Shown: one piece after another, positions 27,264 through 37,023 of the stretch
How positions within the stretch are numbered: the first letter of the stretch is position 1
Layout of the letters: every line of letters starts with the position of its first letter
NCBI RefSeq assembly: GCF_000348925.1
Contig: NZ_AODQ01000014.1
Span: 1 to 61,157 of the forward strand
DNA: 61,157 bases
Origin: Cesiribacter andamanensis AMV16
GTDB lineage: Bacteria; Bacteroidota; Bacteroidia; Cytophagales; Cyclobacteriaceae
Direction of reading: 5' to 3'
Position numbers and translations under genes: made by a program
The notes under the pieces: generated by a model
Database searches by the model: none
What the model was told of the DNA's origin: nothing
What the model saw: only the letters and a program-made list of their open reading frames with translations

Positions 27264-27474
27264 GGCTCTAGCCGCTAGGCTGCTTCCTGCAGCAGACAAA
27301 TCGTACGGGCAGTTGTAGTTGGCTACCTGCAGAAAGAGTGTTGCAGCGCAAAGGAGGGCAATCTCCTACATGCATGGGGCCTCTTTTTTTGGTTTCGGCC
27401 AACCCCTGCAAGCCTTTTTGGTTAGATGCCTAGGGGTAGTAAGAACTACCCGGCCACCAACCAAGCCTTTTGCT

Positions 27475-28920
27475 GTGTTAAAAAAAGAGTATGATGCCGT
27501 AGTCGTAGGTTCGGGCCCCAATGGGCTGGCGGCTGCCATTTGCCTGCAGCGCCGGGGGCTGCAGGTGCTCTTGCTGGAAGGAAAGGAGACCCTGGGGGGC
27601 GGCATGCGCTCGGCAGCCCTTACCCTTCCGGGCTTTGTACATGACATCTGCTCGGCCATTCACCCCCTGGCGGCAGCCTCTCCCCTGTTTAGTCAGTGGC
27701 CGCTGCAGGCGCATGGGCTGGAGTTTGTGTATCCTCCCCTGGCAGCGGCGCACCCCCTGGAGGGCGGCAGGGCGGCCGTGCTGCACCCCTCCCTGGAAGA
27801 AACCGTAGACCGCCTGGGCAAGGATGGCCCCCTGTACCGTCGACTGGTAGCTCCCCTGGCGAAGAACTGGGAGGCGCTGGGGTCTGCCCTGCTGGGACCG
27901 CTGCGCTTTCCGGAGCATCCCCTGGGCATGGCCCGTTTTGGCCTGAAAGCCCTATGGCCGGCCAGCTGGCTGGGCAGGCTCTTTCGCACCCCAGAGGGGC
28001 GGGGACTGTGGGCCGGCATGGCCGCCCATTCCATACAGCCCCTGAGCAATGCCACCACCTCGGCCATTGCGCTGGTGCTGCTGGCGCTGGGGCATGTGGC
28101 CAACTGGCCCATGCCCAGGGGGGGTGCGCAGCAGATTGCCACAGCGCTGGCGGACTACTTTGTATCGCTGGGCGGCAAAATTGAAACAGGGGTATGGGTG
28201 CGCTCCCTGGATCAGCTGCCCTCTGCCCATGCCCTGCTGCTGGATGTAAGTCCCCGCCAGCTGCTGCAGATTGCCGGCCCCCGCTTTACCCCCCTTTACC
28301 AAAAACAGCTGGCCCGCTACCGCTACGGCATGGGGGTGTTTAAGCTGGACTGGGCGCTGGATGGACCCATTCCCTTTAGCGCGCCCGAATGCCGGCAGGC
28401 CGGCACCGTACACCTGGGCAATTCGCTGGAAGAAATTGCTGCCGGTGAGGCTCAAATCTGGAAAGGCCGGCACCCCCGGCGCCCCTATGTGCTGCTGGCC
28501 CAGCAAAGCCTGTTTGATGGCAGCCGGGCGCCCAAGAGAAAGCACACCGCCTGGGCCTACTGCCATGTACCCAACGGCTCAACGGTAGACATGACCGAAC
28601 GTATCGAACGGCAGGTGGAACGCTTTGCCCCGGGATTTAGGGACCTAATTCTGGCCCGCCACAGCTTCAATGCCCTGGAGATGGAAGCCTACAATCCCAA
28701 CTACATCGGCGGCGACATCAACGGGGGGGCCATGGACATTACCCAGCTTTTTACCCGCCCGGCCCTGCGGCTGTCGCCCTATACCACTGCTGCCAGGGGC
28801 ATTTACCTCTGCTCCTCCTCCACCCCTCCCGGAGGGGGTGTGCATGGCATGTGTGGCTACCATGCTGCCAAACAGGCGCTCAAAGAGATCTGGGGACTGG
28901 ACGAAAACAGTGCGGGCTGA
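27475..28920 (+). CDS. FAD-dependent oxidoreductase, phytoene-desaturase-like
   Basis: An FAD enzyme of about 481 residues. The dinucleotide-binding motif is right at the start: YDAVVVGSGPNGLAAAICLQ followed by LLLEGKETLGGG, as in the CrtI/NAD(P)-binding_8 family. The C-terminal part has SSTPPGGGVHGMCGYHAA, the glycine-rich FAD-contacting segment usual at the end of this family. I use the GTG at 27475 as start because it places the Rossmann motif at the usual distance from the N-terminus; the frame is open to an ATG at 27319 but that extension is not protein-like. It stands alone, with no carotenoid genes nearby, so the substrate may be something other than phytoene. Confidence 0.85.
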   Translation: MLKKEYDAVVVGSGPNGLAAAICLQRRGLQVLLLEGKETLGGGMRSAALTLPGFVHDICSAIHPLAAASPLFSQWPLQAHGLEFVYPPLAAAHPLEGGRAAVLHPSLEETVDRLGKDGPLYRRLVAPLAKNWEALGSALLGPLRFPEHPLGMARFGLKALWPASWLGRLFRTPEGRGLWAGMAAHSIQPLSNATTSAIALVLLALGHVANWPMPRGGAQQIATALADYFVSLGGKIETGVWVRSLDQLPSAHALLLDVSPRQLLQIAGPRFTPLYQKQLARYRYGMGVFKLDWALDGPIPFSAPECRQAGTVHLGNSLEEIAAGEAQIWKGRHPRRPYVLLAQQSLFDGSRAPKRKHTAWAYCHVPNGSTVDMTERIERQVERFAPGFRDLILARHSFNALEMEAYNPNYIGGDINGGAMDITQLFTRPALRLSPYTTAARGIYLCSSSTPPGGGVHGMCGYHAAKQALKEIWGLDENSAG

Positions 28921-29460
28921 TCCGGTCTTCCCCTGCCCCTGTTACACCGCCTGCTCCCGGCTGATCGGCAAGGGGCATGGTCCGGCCAAGCAGGTTCACA
29001 TCCGCACCCAAACAGCCGTATCCGGCATGGAGATGCCTCCCTGGTGGTTTGGCCTTTCTGTCAAAGGGCGATATCCTGTTCACCAAATGGCACGGCCGCA
29101 TCCGGCTGGTGCGGGGTATGGCCGGCGCAGTTCCAACTAGAGCCCTTCTCTCTATGAACATCAGTCTACAACCCCGCCAGCACAGAGTCCGCACCAGTTT
29201 ATGTAGATGCGCCGTTAGTAAAAAAATTTAAGTTGCTGGCAGTTGTATGGCATACTCAACCCCTCTTGTTTTTAATCCAACAGCCACCTTCTTTATCCCA
29301 CTGTTGCTGAGTTAATTATAATTTTATAATGTTAAATAATACAAAAGTTGGATGCTGATACTTTTAGGAAGTATGCAGTAAAAGGTTTCCGAATAGGCTA
29401 TAGAGTACCATCAGACGCACATTAATCTTATGTTTTTACAGTTTTTTTCACTTTTATTTA
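28921..29460. other. Long intergenic region left of the exopolysaccharide locus
   Basis: About 540 bp. The first 250 bp are still GC-rich, with only short random frames; the rest becomes AT-rich. I see no gene, RNA gene or repeat in it. The promoter and structured leader of the next operon follow directly. Confidence 0.55.
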
Positions 29461-29468
29461 TAAATTTA
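29461..29468 (+). promoter_or_regulatory. Minus-7 promoter box of the exopolysaccharide operon
   Basis: TAAATTTA is one base off TAnnTTTG and lies six bases before the first pairing base of the leader structure at 29474, the expected distance to the transcription start. The upstream TTTG box is replaced by a T-rich stretch (29433-29447). Confidence 0.45.
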
Positions 29469-29473
29469 CCCTC

Positions 29474-29555
29474 GAATCAGATTTTCCTCTGGGGTGAACC
29501 CGGCACGTTCTCCCCAGTGCTACTACACCAGTGTATAGGGGTTAAGATCTGATTC
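29474..29555 (+). ncRNA. Structured 5' leader, three-way junction, of the exopolysaccharide operon
   Basis: Three nested helices can be drawn by hand. P1: GAATCAGAT (29474-29482) with ATCTGATTC (29547-29555), 9 perfect pairs. P2: CTGGGG-U-GAAC (29489-29499) with GUUC-U-CCCCAG (29507-29517), loop CCGGCAC. P3: CTA-c-TACA (29520-29527) with TGTATAG (29532-29538), loop CCAG. A further ATCTG at 29575-29579, 8-12 bases before the ATG at 29588, could replace the 3' strand of P1, so two mutually exclusive folds are possible. It matches no riboswitch class I know. Confidence 0.5.
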
Positions 29556-29587
29556 ACAGATAAACTACTCTTTAATCTGCCGATTGC

Positions 29588-31006
29588 ATGCCATCTCCTA
29601 TTACACAGAGATTTAGACGTTATCCGTATGCTCCCTTCATACCGCTGGTATTGATTGGCAAAGACTTAGGGATACTTCTGCTGATTCTGGACTGGCTTGG
29701 TTCTTTAGTTCCAGACCTGCTGCTGGCGGATCCGGCCAACGAACTTCTGGCTATCAGCATTGCCCTTTCCTGGGTGGTGGCCGGACTGCTGACAGGCTCC
29801 TACCAGATCGATAACCTGGACCGCATCCATAAGATCATTATCCGGTCCATGCTGTCTGCCATCCTCTACTATGGGCTGATCTTCCTGATGATTGGCCTGC
29901 GTACCGGAGCTATGGTCCCCGCCGGTGAATCGCTGCTGATCTTTTTTGCTACCTTTCTTCCCCTTGTGCTCCTTAAGGTCTTTTTACACCGGCTGATTCG
30001 GGTCCTGAGCCAGCTCTATCCAAGCCGTAAAAATGCCATCATCATTGGCCGCACCCCCAGGGGGAAGGAGCTGAGCCGTCACTTTCTCATGACCACCTCC
30101 CTGCCCATCCAGTACCTGGGCTATTTCAGCAATACTCCCGCTACCCATGAAGAGGATATACCCTTCTATTTGGGCGCGCTGAAAGATGTAAAAGAATATT
30201 GCCTGGAGAAGGATGTAAAGGAGATCTATTATGCGCTGGACCAGCAGCGGCAGTACTTTAAAGAGCTGATGGACTTTGCCGACCAGCATTTTATCTTTCT
30301 GGGCATTGTGCCAGACATGGACGGCATGGATTTCAGCCGCCGGGTAGACACCATGCTTTACAATGACAGCCGCATTCCGGTAATTGCCTCACGCAGGGTA
30401 CCCCTTCGGCTGGAGCAAAACCAGGAAATGAAGCGGGCCTTTGATGTGGTCTTTTCCGCCATAGTACTGCTGATCCTATCCCTTACGCTGTTCCCCTTCA
30501 TTGCCCTGGCCATCAAATTGAGCTCCCCCGGTCCCATCTTCTTTAAGCAGCTTCGTCCGGGCCGCAACAATAAGCTTTTCTGGTGCTACAAGTTCCGGAC
30601 CATGCGGGTGAACAATGAGGACCAGAAGCAGGCCACAAAGAACGACAGCCGCATCACCCGGATAGGCGCCTTCCTGCGCAAGACCAGCCTGGACGAACTT
30701 CCACAATTTTATAATGTACTGAAAGGTGAAATGTCGGTGGTGGGCCCACGCCCCAACCTGGTGGTGCACCTGCAGGAATATCCTAAAGAGATCAAAGAAT
30801 ATTCACTCCGACACTGGGTAACCCCCGGCATTACCGGCTTTGCCCAGGTAAGCGGTTACCGAGGGGAAACCCGGGAAACCATTCTGATGCAGAAGCGTGT
30901 GGACCACGACCTGCAGTACATTGAGAACTGGAGCCTGGGCCTGGACATGAAGATTATTGGCAAAACGGTTGTAAACATGGTAAAGGGCGAAAAGGAAGCC
31001 TACTAG
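29588..31006 (+). CDS. Undecaprenyl-phosphate sugar phosphotransferase (initiating enzyme)
   Basis: A 472-residue polyprenyl-phosphate hexose-1-phosphate transferase of the WcaJ/WbaP type, which loads the first sugar of an exopolysaccharide repeat unit onto undecaprenyl phosphate in the inner membrane. Four membrane helices in the first 130 residues, a nucleotide-binding-like CoA_binding_3 middle domain, then the catalytic bacterial sugar transferase domain: [17 protein letters not shown] helix, [19 protein letters not shown], the [15 protein letters not shown] motif and [10 protein letters not shown]. It opens a rightward set of six glycosyltransferase genes. Its leader carries a promoter box and a folded RNA candidate. 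Confidence 0.95.
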   Translation: MPSPITQRFRRYPYAPFIPLVLIGKDLGILLLILDWLGSLVPDLLLADPANELLAISIALSWVVAGLLTGSYQIDNLDRIHKIIIRSMLSAILYYGLIFLMIGLRTGAMVPAGESLLIFFATFLPLVLLKVFLHRLIRVLSQLYPSRKNAIIIGRTPRGKELSRHFLMTTSLPIQYLGYFSNTPATHEEDIPFYLGALKDVKEYCLEKDVKEIYYALDQQRQYFKELMDFADQHFIFLGIVPDMDGMDFSRRVDTMLYNDSRIPVIASRRVPLRLEQNQEMKRAFDVVFSAIVLLILSLTLFPFIALAIKLSSPGPIFFKQLRPGRNNKLFWCYKFRTMRVNNEDQKQATKNDSRITRIGAFLRKTSLDELPQFYNVLKGEMSVVGPRPNLVVHLQEYPKEIKEYSLRHWVTPGITGFAQVSGYRGETRETILMQKRVDHDLQYIENWSLGLDMKIIGKTVVNMVKGEKEAY

Positions 31007-31042
31007 GCTACCTCCCTTCCCTTTCTCAAACTCCTCTCTAAG

Positions 31043-31798
31043 ATGCTGACAAAAGTAAAAGTAGTAGATACCTGGGTCACCACAGCCCCCTACAAGGACT
31101 ATATCAGTGAAATCCTGGAGCTGGCAGCGGCCAGAAAATCCTCCTACGTATGCTGCGCCAATGTGCACATGCTGATGGAAGCCTACCAGAAACCTGCCTT
31201 CAAGCAGGTGGTCAACCGGGCCGACATTGTCACTCCGGATGGCCGGCCCCTCTCCATCCTGATGAACCTGCAGTACAAGCTAAAGCAGGAACGGGCCTGT
31301 GGCATGGACCTATTTCCTGACATACTCAGGGACGCAGGCAAAAGGGGGCTATCAGTCTTCTTTTACGGCTCTACCAATGAGGTACTGGCTGCCATTACCC
31401 AAAAAGCAAAAGCAGAATTTGCCGGCCTTCGCATCGCCGGCAGTTATTCTCCTCCCTTTCGCCGGCTCACCGCCGAAGAAGACAAACAGGTAGTAAAGAT
31501 GATCAATGGGTCAGGTGCCCACCTGGTATTCGTATCCCTGGGTTGCCCCAAGCAGGAGAAATGGATGTATGAGCACAAAGGGGTGATCCATGGCTGCATG
31601 CTGGGCCTGGGCCAGGCCTTTCTCACCTATGCCGGCCTGGAGAAGCGCCTGCCCAAATGGGCCAGAGACCTATCCCTGGAGTGGGCCTACAGGCTTTATC
31701 TGGAACCTGGGAGGCTTTGGAAGCGGTATCTGGTGGGGAATAGCAAGTTTTTATGGCTGGCGGGGAGAAGTCTGGTGCTACAAAAAAATTTGAAATGA
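31043..31798 (+). CDS. WecG/TagA/CpsF family glycosyltransferase
   Basis: A 251-residue GT26 enzyme that adds the second sugar (in homologues ManNAc, ManNAcA or glucose) to the lipid-linked precursor. Family motifs: ANVHMLMEAYQ, TPDGRPL with the catalytic Asp, FFYGS, then VFVSLGCPKQEKWM and the C-terminal LPKWARDLSLEWAYRLYLEPGR region that in this family binds the membrane. 36 bp after the initiating transferase on the same strand, a classical gene order. Confidence 0.95.
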   Translation: MLTKVKVVDTWVTTAPYKDYISEILELAAARKSSYVCCANVHMLMEAYQKPAFKQVVNRADIVTPDGRPLSILMNLQYKLKQERACGMDLFPDILRDAGKRGLSVFFYGSTNEVLAAITQKAKAEFAGLRIAGSYSPPFRRLTAEEDKQVVKMINGSGAHLVFVSLGCPKQEKWMYEHKGVIHGCMLGLGQAFLTYAGLEKRLPKWARDLSLEWAYRLYLEPGRLWKRYLVGNSKFLWLAGRSLVLQKNLK

Positions 31799-31818
31799 GA
31801 GATTGATTTTTGTGTGTG

Positions 31819-32685
31819 ATGATGACCATGACGATTACTCCTTCTTTTGCTGTCCTGCTGACCTGCTTTAACCGTAAGGCCCATACCCTGGCCTGCCTGG
31901 AAAAGCTCTATGCACAAACCGCCGACCTGAGCCGTATGGCGGTTTATCTGGTAGACGACGGTTCTACTGACGGTACAGCCCAGGCCGTGGCTACAGCTTT
32001 TCCAAAGGTAAAGCTGCTACAGGGATCGGGTGCCCTTTACTGGAACAGGGGCATGCACCTGGCGTTTGCCACGGCCGCCAGCACCGGCTATGACTACTAC
32101 CTGTGGCTGAATGATGATACCTACCTCTACCCAACGGCTCTGCAAGATCTTTTAGCCACCCATCAGGGGCTAACCAAAAAAGAAACTATCCTGGTAGGCA
32201 GCACCCAGGATGCGACGAGCGGAGAACTTACCTATGGCGGATACCGGCGTAGTAGTCGCTGGCACCCCTTTCGCTATCACTTACTGGAGCCTTCCCCTTC
32301 CAACCCTCTCCCTTGTGATACAATGTGTGGTAACTGTGTGCTGATACCCCGGGAAGTGGTAGCCAAAATAGGCATTATCAACCCCGACTACCACCATCGG
32401 TGGGGCGATGTAGATTATGGCCTGCGGGCCAGGCGCATAGGCTGTTCGCTCCTGGTGGCACCAGGCTATGTGGGCGCCTGCAGTTTCAATCCCCAAAGCA
32501 ATATTTGGGAAAACAGAAGCTTGCCGGTTGCCGCACGCCTTAAGGCAGTAAACACAATAAAGGGGCTTCACAAAAGAGACTGGAAGCGCTACACCAGGCA
32601 ATTTGGGGGCTTTTTCTGGATCTTCTTTTGGCTTAGCCCCTATGCCAGAATACTTGCCACCTCTTTATTGCCCGGAAAGAAATAG
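31819..32685 (+). CDS. Family 2 glycosyltransferase
   Basis: A GT-A type transferase of about 288 residues. The N-terminal fold is clear: VLLTCFNRKAHTLACLEKLY, then VYLVDDGSTDGTAQAV, and WLNDDTYL, the metal-binding acidic cluster. CGNCVLIPREVVAKIG and HHRWGDVDYGLRARRIG follow, typical of rhamnosyltransferase-like GT2 enzymes. Three methionine codons lie together at 31819, 31822 and 31828; an in-frame TTG at 31810 is also possible. It begins 20 bp after the preceding gene. Donor and acceptor cannot be told from the sequence. Confidence 0.9.
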   Translation: MMTMTITPSFAVLLTCFNRKAHTLACLEKLYAQTADLSRMAVYLVDDGSTDGTAQAVATAFPKVKLLQGSGALYWNRGMHLAFATAASTGYDYYLWLNDDTYLYPTALQDLLATHQGLTKKETILVGSTQDATSGELTYGGYRRSSRWHPFRYHLLEPSPSNPLPCDTMCGNCVLIPREVVAKIGIINPDYHHRWGDVDYGLRARRIGCSLLVAPGYVGACSFNPQSNIWENRSLPVAARLKAVNTIKGLHKRDWKRYTRQFGGFFWIFFWLSPYARILATSLLPGKK

Positions 32686-32786
32686 ATTGTTGAGCAAGCA
32701 TCTGCAGAGGCTGCGGTAGACCTATCCTACATCTCTACAGAAAGCTTCTTTGACTGCATCCCCATAATTGTTTCAAAGTGGATTTT

Positions 32787-33824
32787 ATGTCACATACCCC
32801 TACTTCAACAGGCGTTTTTATTTCCTGGCTGGCATTTCAGAGAAGATCAGAAACATTGGCACAGGATCTTAACCTGCAGCTAGCGTATTTTCATTATAGC
32901 TGGGAAGAGAAGCATAAAGCGCTAAAAGCCCTGTCCTATCTGTGCAAGTTTGTCGCTACCCTATGGTTTCTGATAAGAAAAAAGCCCCATGTAGTATTTG
33001 TGCAGCTGGCCCCTACTCCTGCCTTATATGCGGTGGCCTTGTATGCTTTCTTTACAGGGGTGCAGTATATCTCGGATTGCCACAACACCATGCTTTATGA
33101 TGGCCACTGGCTGCACTGGCCCCTGGCTAAAAAACTGCTGAAGCGCTCCAGCCTGGTGCTGGTGCATAACGAAGAGGTAAAAGCCGTTGCTGACAAACTG
33201 GGTATTATGTCTATTATTTATATGGACCCTCCGCCAGCGATCGTGCCTGATAGATCCATTCAGCAGGTGGCAGGCATCAATCTGAAAACAGATCGCTACA
33301 TTTTGCTGCCCTGCAACATGGCCGCAGACGATGAGCCTGCAGAGGCTTTCTTTGCTGCTGCTCGTCAGTTGTCTCATATACGGTTTGTACTTACCGGATA
33401 TATCGAAAAAATACCTGCCTACCTAAGGCCGCAGGCTCCAGCAAATGTACACTATACCGGCTTTCTGGCTGAAGATGCCTTTAATGCACTGTATGCCCAT
33501 GCTCATGCAGCCATTGTCTTATCTACGCGGGAGGGCACGCAACCCAGTGGTGCCTCTGAAGCCATTGCCCTTGGCATTCCACTGCTGGTAACAGACCTGC
33601 TCACTACCCGGAAAATCTACAAAGATTGGGTAATGTTTACCCGTAATACGGCCGATTCCCTGGTACAGCACATTGGTGCTTTGCTGGAACATCGGGAGCA
33701 GTATGCCAGCCGTATTGCCTTTGCCAGGCTAAGCATCGAAAAGCAAACAAATGCACAACGCTTAAAGCTCCAGGAATGCCTACATTCCCTGAACACTCAG
33801 GACCTTTCAACAGCAACTCATTAA
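32787..33824 (+). CDS. GT-B glycosyltransferase (GT4-like)
   Basis: A transferase of about 345 residues with two Rossmann-like halves. N-terminal half: VFISWLAFQRRSETLA, VVFVQLAPTPALYAVAL and ISDCHNTM. C-terminal half: ILLPCNMAADDEPAEAFFAAA, HYTGFLAEDAFNALYAHAHAAIVLSTREGTQPSGASEAIALGIPLLVTD, the sugar-nucleotide-binding region of GT4 enzymes. I use ATG 32787; an in-frame GTG at 32778 adds three residues. It lies 101 bp after the previous gene. Confidence 0.85.
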   Translation: MSHTPTSTGVFISWLAFQRRSETLAQDLNLQLAYFHYSWEEKHKALKALSYLCKFVATLWFLIRKKPHVVFVQLAPTPALYAVALYAFFTGVQYISDCHNTMLYDGHWLHWPLAKKLLKRSSLVLVHNEEVKAVADKLGIMSIIYMDPPPAIVPDRSIQQVAGINLKTDRYILLPCNMAADDEPAEAFFAAARQLSHIRFVLTGYIEKIPAYLRPQAPANVHYTGFLAEDAFNALYAHAHAAIVLSTREGTQPSGASEAIALGIPLLVTDLLTTRKIYKDWVMFTRNTADSLVQHIGALLEHREQYASRIAFARLSIEKQTNAQRLKLQECLHSLNTQDLSTATH

Positions 33825-33862
33825 GCTTTCTTCTTTCAGCACATCAGTTAAAAACGTAAACT

Positions 33863-35085
33863 ATGCGCGTTCTGATATCGGCCTATCATTGTGATCCTAC
33901 CAAAGGGGGTGAGTTTTACCGAAGTTGTGTCTGGATTCGGCACTACGTGGAGCAAGGCTTTGAGGTAGTGTGCCTAACCAACCAAAAGGATCGGAAAGTG
34001 CTGGAAAACTGGTCAGAAAAGCCAGCGGCCTGCCACTTTGAATACGTACCTGTGCCTGGTTGGCTGGAGCGCATTTATGTAAATACGGCTGGTGTCTATA
34101 TCCATTATCTGGCATGGCAACAGTTGGCTGTTAAAAAAGCCAAACAGTTGCACCATTTACAGCCTTTTGATCTGGTCCACCATACCAGCTATGGCAGCTT
34201 ACAACTGGGAACCGGCATGTGGAAGCTTGGCATTCCCCTGATCATAGGTCCGCTGGGGGGCGGTCAGTTTGCTCCAAAGGCATTCAAACCTTACTTTCAG
34301 GAAGGTTGGAGAACCGAAATACTCAGAAAAGGGATAAGCAACCTTTTAATGCGGTTCAACCCCAATGTAAGCAATGCGCTGAGGGCTGCCAGGCTTGTAC
34401 TAACAGAAAATTATGAAACAGAAGCCTTAGCCAGGAAATTCGGTGCTACCAACACCAAACTCCTTATGGATGCTGATTTTCCAGATCGAAGCTTCCACAT
34501 GGAAGAGAAATCAGACCAGGAAAACGAATTCAAAATCTTATGGGTAGGGCGTCTTTTCCATAGAAAAGGGTTGCTTTTAGCCTTAGAAGCGCTAAAGCTG
34601 ATAAAACCGAAACTAAACTTTAAACTAACGATCATAGGAGATGGTCCGGTTAGCAAGCACTTACCAGGATGGCTGCAGAAACTAGAGCTTAAAGAAAGAG
34701 TTAATTGGGTAGGACAATTGCCGTGGGAAGAAGTCAAAAAACATTATCAAACGAATGACCTTTTTTATTTACCAGCTTACGAGAATCTTCTGGCGCTCAA
34801 CTATTTGAAGCCATGTCATTCGGTTTACCTATTGTAACATTAGACCATTTTGGCGCAAGAGCGCTTTTGCAGAACAACGTTTGTATAAAAGTAGCTGTAA
34901 CAGCGCCTAGCGAAACTACCCATTTACTCGCAGAGGCTATCTATACCTATAGCCAAAACAGTACCCTCAAAATGCAGCATAGCAAAAACGCTTATCTCTA
35001 TATGAAGCATGAATATAGGGAACAGATACCCAAGCTGATAGAAAGTTTGCATATTACTACACCGGCTTTAGCTAAAATCATCTGA
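33863..35085 (+). pseudogene. GT4 glycosyltransferase with a one-base frameshift
   Basis: The first frame (33863-34837) encodes a GT-B enzyme: MRVLISAYHCDPTKGGEFYRSCVWIR, IIGPLGGGQFAPKAF, ILWVGRLFHRKGLLLALEAL. It then departs from the family pattern. Read one base later from about 34780, the sequence gives RESSGAQLFEAMSFGLPIVTLDHFGAR, the conserved donor-sugar motif, and runs to a stop at 35085. Adding one T near 34776-34779 restores a 407-residue protein (LPALRESSG). So either a base was missed in sequencing or the gene is recently broken. GC content also drops sharply inside this gene, around 34,350. Confidence 0.85.
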
Positions 35086-35102
35086 CTCCATTCTTCAAGG
35101 AA

Positions 35103-36257
35103 ATGCGCATTGTTTTCATTACTCATTATCAGGACTTGTATGGAGCCAATAAATCGCTGTTAAATACAATAGTAGTGCTTCAAGCTAAACATCATCAATG
35201 CCTAGTGATATGCCCCAGAGAGGGCGAATTCAGTGCAGTTTTAAGAGAGAAACAAATAGATCAGATAAGTGGGTACTATTTTACAGGCTTGGACTATAAA
35301 TCCACCACTGACTTAATTAAAGTTCCTTATCGCTTCCTGCTATCCCTCATAACACTAAAGAAACTCACAAAAAAGGTAAAGAGATTTGATCCCGATATTG
35401 TTTACAGCAATAGTTCGGTAATTTGGATCGGGAAAGCACTGGCTTCTGTAATAAAAAGACCTCACATCTGGCACATACGCGAATTTGGCTTAGAGGATTA
35501 CGGGTTTAAGAGAATTGGCGGACAACCCCTTTTCAATCACATGCTAAACAACTCCAGTGCTGTTATAGCTATTTCAAAAGCTATTGAAGCAAGACTTTTA
35601 AAGCTGGTAAACCCAAAGCTTAAACATCAAATTTACAATGGAATAATTGCCGAATCTGAATTAAGCAGTATTAGTAAAAATCCCACCTATTCACCATTCA
35701 CCTTTTGTATGGCTGGACTTTTAGTAGCAGGTAAAGGATATGAAGATGCAATCAAAGCAATGGCAATACTATGCAAAAGAAATGCCAATGTGCACTTACT
35801 CATAGCCGGAAAAGGACAGGGAGGAGATAATTATGAAAACTTATTAAAAGATCTCTCCACAAGCTTAGGTATTAGCAATAAGGTCACCTTTACAGGATAT
35901 ATTAAAGACATGGCAACCATTTATCAGGCAAGTGATTGTCTTCTGATGTGTTCTAGGAACGAAGGCTTGGGCAGGGTTACCATTGAGGCAATGGCTAAGG
36001 GACTACCTGTTATTGGCTTTAAGGGTGGAGCTACACCAGAGATAGTTAAGCATGAATCTAATGGCTATTTATATAAGGGGAGCCCAGAAGAGCTTGCTTC
36101 GTATATGCAGCGAATTATTAGCTGCCCATTTTATTCCTCCCTAAGTTTAAATGCTATCAACACAGTAAGAGAACACTTTACTCTTGATTCATACTCCTCG
36201 AAAATAAATTCGGTATTAAAAGAAGTACAAAGCTGCTGTCTTATTAAAACAACATAA
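35103..36257 (+). CDS. GT4 family glycosyltransferase
   Basis: A 384-residue GT-B enzyme. N-terminal: MRIVFITHYQDLYGANKSLLNTIVVLQ, the glycine-poor acceptor half; C-terminal: FCMAGLLVAGKGYEDAIKAMAIL, VTFTGYIKDMATIYQASDCLLMCSRNEGLGRVTIEAMAKGLPVIGFKGGATPEI, with the E-x7-E motif of GT4 transferases. It is complete and the last gene of the rightward arm, 17 bp after the frameshifted transferase, and is AT-rich, unlike the first genes of the arm. Confidence 0.92.
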   Translation: MRIVFITHYQDLYGANKSLLNTIVVLQAKHHQCLVICPREGEFSAVLREKQIDQISGYYFTGLDYKSTTDLIKVPYRFLLSLITLKKLTKKVKRFDPDIVYSNSSVIWIGKALASVIKRPHIWHIREFGLEDYGFKRIGGQPLFNHMLNNSSAVIAISKAIEARLLKLVNPKLKHQIYNGIIAESELSSISKNPTYSPFTFCMAGLLVAGKGYEDAIKAMAILCKRNANVHLLIAGKGQGGDNYENLLKDLSTSLGISNKVTFTGYIKDMATIYQASDCLLMCSRNEGLGRVTIEAMAKGLPVIGFKGGATPEIVKHESNGYLYKGSPEELASYMQRIISCPFYSSLSLNAINTVREHFTLDSYSSKINSVLKEVQSCCLIKTT

Positions 36258-36381
36258 AGAATAATAAATGAATATCGTATAAATGGAGAAAATTGGGGAA
36301 TTTATGATAAATGGCAAGGACAAGTTACTCAGTTGCAATAGGAAAAATTTTGCATATATTATATTTTATGGAACTGGACAA

Positions 36382-37023
36382 TTAAGCATGTACTAAAAGT
36401 TTATTAGAATCTTGCTTCTTCATTATTGATCGTACCTTTTCAATATAAACATTGTAGGAGAAAAGAAAGAAAAAGGCATTCGCCCAAGTCTTTGATAAGT
36501 CTTCTATAGATAGTCTAAGGGGTAAACTAATCTTAGGTCCCACTATATCTACAAATACCATCACAACAAAGAGAGCAGAAGCAATAATTAATGGGAGTTG
36601 AACCTTCTTTGGTTTAGAAAGCATATGCCCATACCTGAAAAGAAGATAAATTTGTAAAAGCCCCAACATCGGCAAAATCATGTCGCCATGGTATCTGATG
36701 ATAGGATCAACATCATGAACTTGAAATCTCTCATCTATCGCAAGATATATAAAGAGGATGATTTGAGAATAGTAAAATATTTTTTCGTCTTTTTGGGACT
36801 CATTTTTTATAAAAGCTAAACATAATAGAAAAACAACAGCGGTAGAACCCAGAAAGAAAGCACTTAAAGAAGTATTAACTCCATATCCATAAACTTCACC
36901 TGTGATATCTGTATAGAAAGGCCTCACATACTTTTCAGAGGTAAGCGTATGTGTTACTAACAATAAAATACTATATACAATCAGAAGAATACTTATAAAT
37001 AACTGAATGTTATTCTTTTTCAT
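36382..37023 (-). CDS. Hypothetical membrane protein with DExF-x2-HD motif
   Basis: A 213-residue protein with about six membrane helices (7-27, 50-70, 80-95, 110-128, 137-155 and 170-190). No named family. The cytoplasmic or periplasmic end of the third helix has DERFQVHDV, followed by a helix with GDMILPMLGLL. A second gene in this locus (38758-39642) has DDYFEIHERMG at a similar point. AT-rich; last gene of the leftward arm and convergent with the glycosyltransferase ending at 36257. An (AT)n run lies just before the start. Perhaps a modification enzyme of the polysaccharide locus, but this is inference. Confidence 0.7.
   Translation of the reverse strand: MKKNNIQLFISILLIVYSILLLVTHTLTSEKYVRPFYTDITGEVYGYGVNTSLSAFFLGSTAVVFLLCLAFIKNESQKDEKIFYYSQIILFIYLAIDERFQVHDVDPIIRYHGDMILPMLGLLQIYLLFRYGHMLSKPKKVQLPLIIASALFVVMVFVDIVGPKISLPLRLSIEDLSKTWANAFFFLFSYNVYIEKVRSIMKKQDSNKLLVHA

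Noticed and set aside
28921-29260. A gene after the oxidoreductase (plus-strand frames near 28977)
   Set aside because: Frames are short, composition is biased, and the translation has no protein-like pattern.
29461-29587. JUMPstart/ops element for RfaH-type antitermination
   Set aside because: The GGCGGTAGC-type ops core is absent, and no RfaH/UpxY-like gene is in the window.
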